The position numbers were made by a program, and so were the translations under genes. The notes beneath the pieces are model-generated. The model was given only the letters and a program-made list of their open reading frames with translations, was not told the origin of the DNA and made no database searches. Shown here in pieces: positions 1 to 4,842 of a DNA stretch of 6,634 nt. Source of the DNA: CADCTB01 sp038214685 (GTDB lineage Bacteria > Actinomycetota > Acidimicrobiia > Acidimicrobiales > AC-14); contig JBBQRO010000184.1 in assembly GCA_038214685.1 (NCBI GenBank), forward strand, positions 1-6,634, given 5' to 3'. Position 1 is the stretch's first letter. Each line of letters starts with the position of its first letter.

Positions 1-188
1 CTGCGGTGGCGGCCGGGGCGGTGGCGGCCCTGGCGGCCCGATGGGCGGTTGACGGACGGCTGACGCGAACCGGTGCGGGTGGTCTGGCCTCCCTCGCTGA
101 CCCCGGGCCCTTCCTGGCCGCGCTGGCCGACCGGGGGGTCAAGGCCGCCATCTTCGAGGGCGCGGGAGCCTCAGCGAACCAGGCGTGA
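1..188 (+). CDS. 3' end of an unrecognised protein (5' part lies outside the window)
   Basis: The frame is open from the left edge to a TGA at 186-188 and gives about 62 residues. It is rich in Ala, Gly and Leu, with a helical-looking end (PGPFLAALADRGVKAAIFEG). I do not recognise the family. The phrase FLAAL-DRG is faintly like the C-terminal helix of glucokinase-type kinases, but that family continues with a conserved Ile-Pro-Val stretch that is absent here, so I make no functional call. Its stop lies 18 bases inside the convergent glycosylase gene, a tight tail-to-tail overlap. An internal GTG at position 6 could formally be a start, but no Shine-Dalgarno can be seen before it and the frame stays open upstream, so a truncated longer gene is more likely. 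Confidence 0.5.
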   Translation, partial: AVAAGAVAALAARWAVDGRLTRTGAGGLASLADPGPFLAALADRGVKAAIFEGAGASANQA

Positions 189-1004
189 CATCCGACGGTC
201 GGCCAGGATCTTGCCCCCGGTCTGGCACGCCGGGCAGTACGTGACCTCGTAGGACTCATACGACACCCTCCGCAGGCCGTCGCCGCAGGTGGGGCAGGGG
301 GTGCCGTGGCGGTTGTGCACGATCCAGTGGTCGCCGACCTTGGTGGGTAGGCCGCCCGCCCGCCGGCGCTCGACCTGAAGCCCCTCGGTGAGCACGCCCC
401 GGATGGCGTCGAGCAGGGCTTGGCGTTCAGCCAATTTGAGGGAGGTCAGGGACGCGTAGGGCGATACCCGGGCCCGGTGCAGGCTGTCGTCGGTGTAACC
501 CCGCCCCATCCCGGCGACGGTGGACTGCTGGCGCAGCAGGGTGTGGACCCGCCGGCCGTCGTCGCCCGCGAGGACCAGATCGGCGAACTCGTCGGAGAAC
601 GGCTCGGGGCCGAGCTTCACCAGCGGGCCGTCGTCGCCCTCGGCCAGCACCCACCACCCGGCCTTGCGCTCGGTGCCGTACTCCTTGACCAGCACCGACG
701 GCCGGCCGTCGAAGAGGAATCGGACGACGCCGAACTTGGGCCGTGTGCTCTTGGGCGGGCTCTCCACGTCGACTCGTCCGCCCTGGGACAGATGGAACAG
801 GATGCGCGGGCCGCCGAAGTCGAGGATCACGTATTTGCCCCGCCGGCTCACCGAGGTGAGTGTCTGCCCGGCCAAGCTGTCGGGCGCGAGCGCGTACGTC
901 TTCAGAGCCGAGAAGGAGATCGGTTGGGCCGCCTCGAACTCCGCGCCACCGACGGCGTCACCCAGCCGCTCCGCCAGGGCCTGCATTTCGGGCATCTCAG
1001 GCAC
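171..1004 (-). CDS. Fpg/Nei-family DNA glycosylase (actinobacterial type)
   Basis: A base-excision-repair enzyme of 277 residues, the normal length for the family. Such enzymes cut out oxidised bases and nick the abasic site by beta/delta elimination. The GTG start at 1004 is chosen because it gives MPEMPEMQ, which aligns with the canonical MPELPEVE. Pro2 is the expected nucleophile, Glu3 the acid, and Lys57 (RRGKYVILDF) the conserved lysine. The helix-two-turn-helix is at about 157-183. The C-terminal zinc finger uses Cys237, Cys240, Cys257 and Cys260, followed by QTGGKILADRRMSRL, which I associate with an actinobacterial branch rather than with MutM proper. Oddities: the usual GIGN motif reads GMGR (Arg168), and the finger lacks the usual GGRST stretch. 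No Shine-Dalgarno is visible upstream. Substrate range (8-oxoG or oxidised pyrimidines) cannot be read from the sequence, so fpg or nei is not assigned. Confidence 0.9.
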   Translation of the reverse strand: MPEMPEMQALAERLGDAVGGAEFEAAQPISFSALKTYALAPDSLAGQTLTSVSRRGKYVILDFGGPRILFHLSQGGRVDVESPPKSTRPKFGVVRFLFDGRPSVLVKEYGTERKAGWWVLAEGDDGPLVKLGPEPFSDEFADLVLAGDDGRRVHTLLRQQSTVAGMGRGYTDDSLHRARVSPYASLTSLKLAERQALLDAIRGVLTEGLQVERRRAGGLPTKVGDHWIVHNRHGTPCPTCGDGLRRVSYESYEVTYCPACQTGGKILADRRMSRLVR

Positions 1005-1036
1005 GCAGCCAGGCTAACGGCGGGCCGGAGTAGAGC

Positions 1037-1068
1037 GGGTCAGGCACGCTTCCGAGGGGTGCTGACCC
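1037..1068 (-). terminator. Hairpin between the PRC-barrel gene and the glycosylase gene
   Basis: GGGTCAG (1037-1043) pairs perfectly with CTGACCC (1062-1068). With one bulged G, CAC (1045-1047) also pairs with GTG (1059-1061), making a 10-bp stem with an 11-base loop. It begins 20 bases past the stop of the minus-strand PRC gene and ends 32 bases before the glycosylase start. A U-tract is lacking on either strand, so it is not a textbook intrinsic terminator. U-less hairpins are reported as terminators in actinobacteria, and position favours that reading. A protein-binding operator for the glycosylase gene is the alternative. Confidence 0.4.
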
Positions 1069-1088
1069 TTCCTGCCGCGCCCAGCGCC

Positions 1089-2306
1089 TCAGCCGACCTG
1101 CGCCGCCGCCCGGGCCGTCCGCTTGGCTGTGCCCTTGACTGTGGCCGAGGACTGCCTGGCGGTGCCCTTCATTGCGGTGGTCGACCGCCTCGCCGTGCCC
1201 TTGACGGTCCTGGCGGATTTCGTGGCCGTGCCCTTCACGTCGTCGATGCCGCCCTGCGCCTCCTGCTTCACCTGGTCGGCGGCCGAGGTGGCCACCGCCT
1301 TGACCTGCTCGGCGCGCTCCTGGGCAATCGGCTTGAGCTCCTCGGCCATGGTCCGGCCCGCCTCGATGGCCTGCCCCTTGAGGGGGGCGATGTACTCCTT
1401 GACCCGCTCGCCGGCGGGGGTGCCCATGAGGCGGGCGCCGGCGACGACTGCGGCCGCAGTGCCGATGATGGCCGCCCGGGGACGCTGGCGGACGACGCGC
1501 CGGGCGTCGGACAGCAAGCCCGCCGATCCCTTCTCATCGATGCCGGCGGCCACGTTCTGCAGCTCCTGACCTGCTCGCCCGACCAAGTCGCCCAGCGGGC
1601 CAGCCTGCGCGGCATTGCCCCGGGCCAGGGCCAAGGCCTGCCCGGCCAGGCGGTACAGGGTCTCGGCGATCTGCTCGAGCTGGGTCTCGGCCTGCGACTC
1701 GAGCTCGGTGCGGGTGGTGTCCACCAACTCCCGGGCCTCGGTCGCAGCCACGTGAGCCACCTCAGCTGTCTCCTCCTTGGCCATGTCGACCACCGCCACC
1801 GCTTCGTGCTTGGCCGAGGAGGCGACGTCGCGGGCCTGCGCCGTGGCCGCAGCGGCCACCTCCGCGGCCTCGTCCCTGGCTGCGGACGCCACATCGGCCA
1901 CCTCGTCCCGTGCCGTCGCGGCCACCTCCGCGGCCTCGCCCTTGGCGTCGCTCAGGACCTCTTTGGCCTGCGCCGCCGCCGACCCGTTCCCACCCGTGTA
2001 ATAGCGGTACAGCAGCTGCTCGGTCTCCTCGGTGACCTCGTTATCCAGCCCGGCCAGCTGAAACGGCGCGCCGAGAACCATGTCGAGGTCGAAGTCGACC
2101 TGCACGCCGCCTTTTCTGCCGGACGCTTCCGCCAGCGGCACCAACGCCAGCGCGTCAGGGCCCAGGCGAACTGCGGCCCACTCGGGGCTCCGCGTCACGT
2201 TGTCGAGGTAGACGCCCTCGATCACGCCGACCTCTTCTCCGGTCACGTCGTAGAGCGCCTGGCCCTGCAGGTCCTGCGGGTTGGGCACGGTCAGCTGCTG
2301 CGTCAC
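1089..2306 (-). CDS. PRC-barrel protein with hendecad helical repeats and a basic KGTA-repeat tail
   Basis: A protein of 405 residues. The start is GTG 2306 rather than the upstream ATG 2369, because a near-perfect Shine-Dalgarno (AAGGAGGAG) sits four bases before the GTG and the extra 21 residues look unstructured. Order of parts: a PRC-barrel-like domain at about 13-88 (GQALYDVTGEEVGVIEGVY, then AAVRLG), a fold used in RNA maturation, photosynthetic reaction centres and stress proteins; a 110-residue Ala/Glu/Lys-rich helix made of exact 11-residue repeats (110-219); a short hydrophobic stretch after an Arg-rich motif (about 273-295, RQRP then AAIIGTAAAVVAG), similar in style to DUF883/YtxH membrane anchors; a second amphipathic helix (300-350); and a strongly basic tail of four 11-residue repeats (357-400). 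The repeats recall LEA-type stress proteins and the tail recalls histone H1-like DNA-binding ends. A role in envelope or nucleoid protection under stress is inference; the exact function is unknown. Confidence 0.75.
   Translation of the reverse strand: MTQQLTVPNPQDLQGQALYDVTGEEVGVIEGVYLDNVTRSPEWAAVRLGPDALALVPLAEASGRKGGVQVDFDLDMVLGAPFQLAGLDNEVTEETEQLLYRYYTGGNGSAAAQAKEVLSDAKGEAAEVAATARDEVADVASAARDEAAEVAAAATAQARDVASSAKHEAVAVVDMAKEETAEVAHVAATEARELVDTTRTELESQAETQLEQIAETLYRLAGQALALARGNAAQAGPLGDLVGRAGQELQNVAAGIDEKGSAGLLSDARRVVRQRPRAAIIGTAAAVVAGARLMGTPAGERVKEYIAPLKGQAIEAGRTMAEELKPIAQERAEQVKAVATSAADQVKQEAQGGIDDVKGTATKSARTVKGTARRSTTAMKGTARQSSATVKGTAKRTARAAAQVG
1107..1238 (-). repeat. Four tandem 33-bp units encoding a basic KGTA repeat
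   Basis: Residues 357-400 of the PRC-barrel protein divide cleanly into four 11-mers: VKGTATKSART, VKGTARRSTTA, MKGTARQSSAT and VKGTAKRTARA. At DNA level the plus-strand motif GTGCCCTT recurs at 1129, 1162, 1195 and 1228, an exact 33-base period. Each unit carries two to four Lys/Arg and no acidic residue, so the tail is highly positive and probably binds nucleic acid or acidic envelope polymers. The unit number may vary between strains. Confidence 0.85.
1650..1979 (-). repeat. Ten tandem 11-residue (hendecad) coiled-coil repeats within the PRC-barrel protein
   Basis: Residues 110-219 split without gap into ten 11-mers, including AKGEAAEVAAT, ARDEVADVASA, ARDEAAEVAAA, AKHEAVAVVDM, AKEETAEVAHV and AATEARELVDT. 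The pattern is A-K/R-x-E-A-x-x-V-A-x-x, with Ala/Val on one face and Lys/Glu on the other. The last two or three units are more diverged. An 11-residue period is typical of LEA group 3 proteins and of right-handed coiled coils or lipid-surface helices. The DNA is less similar between units than the protein, so the repeat is old and held by selection at protein level. Confidence 0.85.
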
Positions 2307-2310
2307 GCCG

Positions 2311-2319
2311 CTCCTCCTT
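2311..2319 (-). promoter_or_regulatory. Ribosome binding site that sets the PRC-barrel gene start
   Basis: On the minus strand AAGGAGGAG is followed by CGGC and then the GTG at 2306. This matches the anti-Shine-Dalgarno with normal spacing. The ATG 63 bases upstream has nothing comparable, so the GTG start is preferred. Confidence 0.85.
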
Positions 2320-2330
2320 GAAAGGTCGTC

Positions 2331-2344
2331 GCCGGAGCTCCGGC
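2331..2344. promoter_or_regulatory. 14-base perfect palindrome in the PRC gene leader
   Basis: GCCGGAGCTCCGGC is an uninterrupted palindrome 11 bases upstream of the Shine-Dalgarno of the minus-strand PRC gene. It could be an operator half-pair or, in the mRNA, a 5-bp hairpin with an AGCT loop. In a sequence this GC-rich a 14-base palindrome could be chance, so the function is unproven. Confidence 0.3.
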
Positions 2345-2368
2345 ATCGTCGCCCGTTACAGATCCCCA

Positions 2369-2382
2369 AGAACCGCCGTTCT
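2369..2382. promoter_or_regulatory. LexA (SOS)-box-like dyad between divergent genes
   Basis: AGAAC-CGCC-GTTCT is a perfect inverted repeat. It contains GAAC-N4-GTTC, the core of the LexA box known from Bacillus and mycobacteria (CGAAC-N4-GTTCG), with A/T instead of C/G at the outermost pair. It lies 63 bases upstream of the PRC gene start and 125 bases upstream of the first transglutaminase start, a sensible promoter-region position for the PRC gene. The match is to the core only. Whether it is bound by LexA or by another dimeric repressor is unknown. Confidence 0.35.
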
Positions 2383-2507
2383 CATGCACAGGCGGCCGAC
2401 AATCCCCGTATCGTCACCTGCGCCTTTCCACTTCGCGGGGATGATCTTCACGGGATGGTGACGGTCCCGGACACACTCCGTTCATGAATCGCGGGCAGGA
2501 TCAGAGG

Positions 2508-3311
2508 ATGCACGTGCGAGTCGGATGTGAGTTCCGCTACCGGGCGCCGGCCGTCACGCCGACCATCTGGCAGGTGCGCCCGCGACCCGAGGGCCCGCAC
2601 TGGCTGCTGTCCCACAGCTGGAGCACCACCCCACCACTCCCGGTGTCGACGTACCTCGACGTCTACGGCAACGTCTGCGATCGCCTCAGCCTGGTGGAGG
2701 GGGAGAACCTCCTGCGCTACGACGCCACGGTGGAGGTGTCCTCCGACCACGACCAGGCCGACAAGGGCGCGCCGCAGCTGCTCATCGAGGACCTGCCCGA
2801 CGAAGCGCTCGTCTATCTCCTGCCCAGCCGGTTCTGCCTGTCCGACCTGCTCCACGACCAAGCCTGGGAGCTGTTCGGCTCTGTCGAGCCCGGGTGGCCC
2901 CGGGCCCAGGCCGTGTCCGACTGGGTCCACGGCAACGTCCACTTCCAGGCCGGCGCCAGCACGCCGACCACCACGGCGGTCGACATCTGGGAGAGGCGCA
3001 CCGGCGTGTGCCGGGACTTCGCCCAGCTCGGCCTTACCTTCTGCCGGAGCCTGAACATCCCCGCCCGCTACGTCTTCGGCTATCTGCCCGACATCGGCGT
3101 CGTGTCGCCCCCCGACGAGCCCATGGACTTCTGCGCCTGGTTCGAGGCCTACCTGGGCGGACGCTGGTGGACCTTCGACCCACGCAACAACGTCCCCCGC
3201 ACAGGCCGGGTGGTCATCGGCCGAGGTCGCGACGCCCTCGACGTGGCCATGGTCACCACCTACGGCGGGGCGGTGCTCGAGACCATGCAGGTCTGGGCCG
3301 ACAAAGCCTGA
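2508..3311 (+). CDS. Transglutaminase-like protein, catalytic His replaced by Cys
   Basis: A cytoplasmic-looking protein of 267 residues with no signal peptide. ATG 2508 is chosen over ATG 2484 because family members begin close to the MHVRVGCEF-like strand; neither start has a strong Shine-Dalgarno. It has an N-terminal beta region of the bacterial transglutaminase N type (about 1-95), a helical linker beginning LPSRFC (about 105), and the transglutaminase core (about 130-235). The core Cys is Cys168 (TGVCRDFAQLG), followed by NIPARYVFGYLPDIG, and the Asp is Asp224 (WTFDPRNN). The residue expected to be the catalytic His (as I recall, DFHAWFEAYLGG in relatives) is Cys209 (DFCAWFEAYLGG). The family includes protein cross-linkers and amidases or peptidases. 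With the His missing this member may be non-catalytic or use another base. It is probably co-transcribed with the next gene, which starts one base after its stop. Confidence 0.88.
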   Translation: MHVRVGCEFRYRAPAVTPTIWQVRPRPEGPHWLLSHSWSTTPPLPVSTYLDVYGNVCDRLSLVEGENLLRYDATVEVSSDHDQADKGAPQLLIEDLPDEALVYLLPSRFCLSDLLHDQAWELFGSVEPGWPRAQAVSDWVHGNVHFQAGASTPTTTAVDIWERRTGVCRDFAQLGLTFCRSLNIPARYVFGYLPDIGVVSPPDEPMDFCAWFEAYLGGRWWTFDPRNNVPRTGRVVIGRGRDALDVAMVTTYGGAVLETMQVWADKA

Positions 3312-3312
3312 A

Positions 3313-4149
3313 ATGGCCATGACGCGGCTCGTCCTGCACCAGACGCTCCGATACGACTATCCCTCACCTGTGCGTCGCCTGCATCACCACCTCATGGTCG
3401 TGCCGCCTGCCCGTCACGGTGACCAGGTGCGCATCGCCTCCGCGCTCGAGGTCACGGGAGCCGAGGCCGGGGTCACCGAGTCGGTCGACGCCTTCGGCAA
3501 CGTCACCATCGAGATCCGGGCCGGCGAGGTGCAGGAGTGCGTGAAGTTCGACGTGCGGGTGGTCGTCGAACGCGGCGAGGGGACGGACCGTGCAGTTGGG
3601 CCCGCGGCCGAAGCCCGCCGGCTCCGCGTCCCCTCACCCCTGACCGAGCCCGACGCCGCCCTGTGCGCCGCGGCCCGCCGCCTGGTCGACTCCGGCGAAG
3701 GTGGCCTGGCCCTGGCCGACAGGGTCAACGCCTGGGTGGCGGCGGCGATGACGTACCGCCACGACGTGACCAGTATCCACACCACTGCCGCCGAGGCGCT
3801 GCGCGTCGGTGCGGGAGTGTGCCAGGACTATGCCCACGTGATGTTGGCCCTGTCCCGGTTGTGCGGACTTCCCGCCCGGTACGTGTCCGGCCACCTGGTG
3901 GGCGAAGGCGGAAGCCACGCCTGGGTGGAGGTGCTGCTCCCGCTCGCCGGCGCCGGATCTCCGCTGGTCGCCGTGGCGTTCGATCCCACCAACGACCGCC
4001 GGGCCGGGTTGCAGTACCTCACGGTGGCCGTCGGACGTGACTACACCGATGTGGCCCCTACCCATGGCTCCTACAGCGGCGCGCCGGGCGGCCGCCTGAC
4101 CAGCTTCAAGTTCCTCGAACAGCGTGCGGTCGAGCTGGTCGCCTACTGA
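3313..4149 (+). CDS. Transglutaminase-like protein with intact catalytic triad
   Basis: A protein of 278 residues. The N-terminal bacterial transglutaminase region (about 4-85) opens with the typical LVLHQTLRYDYPSPVRRLHHHLMVVPP. The core domain at about 130-230 has the full triad: Cys170 (GAGVCQDYAHVML), His202 (GGSHAWVEV) and Asp224 (VAFDPTND). The family hydrolyses or transfers Gln side-chain amides or acts as a cysteine peptidase; the substrate is not predictable here. The start is one base after the preceding TGA with no Shine-Dalgarno of its own, which suggests translational coupling. ATG 3319 (two codons in) is an equally possible start. In other bacteria such genes often sit beside alpha-E and ATP-grasp genes; neither is present here. 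The 3' end faces the sigma factor gene with 75 bases between them and no clear terminator. Confidence 0.9.
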   Translation: MAMTRLVLHQTLRYDYPSPVRRLHHHLMVVPPARHGDQVRIASALEVTGAEAGVTESVDAFGNVTIEIRAGEVQECVKFDVRVVVERGEGTDRAVGPAAEARRLRVPSPLTEPDAALCAAARRLVDSGEGGLALADRVNAWVAAAMTYRHDVTSIHTTAAEALRVGAGVCQDYAHVMLALSRLCGLPARYVSGHLVGEGGSHAWVEVLLPLAGAGSPLVAVAFDPTNDRRAGLQYLTVAVGRDYTDVAPTHGSYSGAPGGRLTSFKFLEQRAVELVAY

Positions 4150-4224
4150 AACCCCTTGGTGCGGAACGATCGACTGCGGTGATGCTGCAGCCATGTTGAT
4201 CCGCCGAGAGGTCCCGGGGGCGAG

Positions 4225-4779
4225 TCAGGGATGTGAGCGGTCGATCCCGGCGTCGGCCAGCGTGCCGCGGAGGCGGGCCAGCCCGGTATGGATCCGGCTC
4301 TTCACCGTGCCTTCGGGCTCGCCCAGGACCAGGGCCACGTCTCGATAGGAGTGACCGCCGAAGTAGGCGAGGGTGATGGCCTTGCGCTGATCCTCCGACA
4401 ACACACCCATCGCCTCACGCACCTGCTCCCCCACATTCAGGTTCAACGCTTCGTCCTCCAAGTCGTACGCCGGCGTGGGCGCGTTGGCGGCGCGTTGGTC
4501 GCGGCCCCTTCGGGCGGTCTCGGAGCGCACCACGTCGATGGCCCGCCGATGGGCCTGGGCCAGCAGGAACGGGCGGAGCCCTCCCCGCTCGGGGTCGAAC
4601 CGTTCAGGACTGTTCCACAGTCGGACGAAAATGTCCTGGACGACCTCCTCGGCCAGCTCGCGGGCCCGGAGAACCCGGAAGGCCAGGGAGAACAGAGCCC
4701 CGCCATGGCGCCGGTACAGCTCGGCGAGGGCGTCGTGCTGGTGGCGGTGGAGCTCAAGAACGAGCAGGGAATCGCTCAT
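4225..4779 (-). CDS. ECF-type RNA polymerase sigma factor
   Basis: A sigma-70 family group IV factor, 184 residues from ATG 4779. Region 2 is at about 18-85 (ALAELYRRHGGALFSLAFRVL, then ELAEEVVQDIFVRLWNSPERFDPERGGLRPFL, AHRRAIDVVRSE). A short linker follows, then region 4 at about 118-172 with helix-turn-helix (LSEDQRKAITLAYFGGHSYRDVALVLGEPEGTVKSRIHTGLARLR). The ERFDPERG and AHRRAIDVVRSE stretches resemble the SigK-like (ECF19) group; the assignment is tentative. Start choice: the ATG lacks a Shine-Dalgarno, whereas an in-frame GTG at 4842 has AAAGGCGG six bases ahead and would add 21 residues. The ATG gives a more usual N-terminus, but the GTG is not excluded. Such factors usually have an anti-sigma partner next door; none is visible within the window on either side. 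Confidence 0.92.
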   Translation of the reverse strand: MSDSLLVLELHRHQHDALAELYRRHGGALFSLAFRVLRARELAEEVVQDIFVRLWNSPERFDPERGGLRPFLLAQAHRRAIDVVRSETARRGRDQRAANAPTPAYDLEDEALNLNVGEQVREAMGVLSEDQRKAITLAYFGGHSYRDVALVLGEPEGTVKSRIHTGLARLRGTLADAGIDRSHP

Positions 4780-4796
4780 AGGAGCCGGCGCAGGCC

Positions 4797-4822
4797 GATC
4801 GTGGCCGCTGGGGGCCACGATC
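4797..4822. promoter_or_regulatory. Perfect 10-bp inverted repeat just upstream of the sigma factor ATG
   Basis: GATCGTGGCC (4797-4806) and GGCCACGATC (4813-4822) are exact inverted copies around a 6-base loop. If translation starts at ATG 4779 this sits 17 bases upstream, as a leader hairpin or operator. If it starts at GTG 4842 it lies in coding sequence. The next outer and inner base pairs do not match, so the stem is exactly 10 bp. Confidence 0.5.
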
Positions 4823-4842
4823 CCAATCACCGACGAAGTCAC

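Noticed and set aside
420..2321. A 633-codon plus-strand open frame antisense to the glycosylase and PRC-barrel genes
   Set aside because: It spans two well-supported genes and the gap between them, is full of Gly/Arg/Leu/His low-complexity sequence, and shows no family feature. It is a mirror of the GC-rich third positions of the real genes.
2448..3320. 290-codon minus-strand frame opposite the first transglutaminase gene
   Set aside because: Antisense shadow of a gene with clear family motifs; composition is GC-driven and no domain is recognisable.
3634..4194. 186-codon minus-strand frame opposite the second transglutaminase gene
   Set aside because: Overlaps the catalytic core of a clear gene and has no recognisable content.
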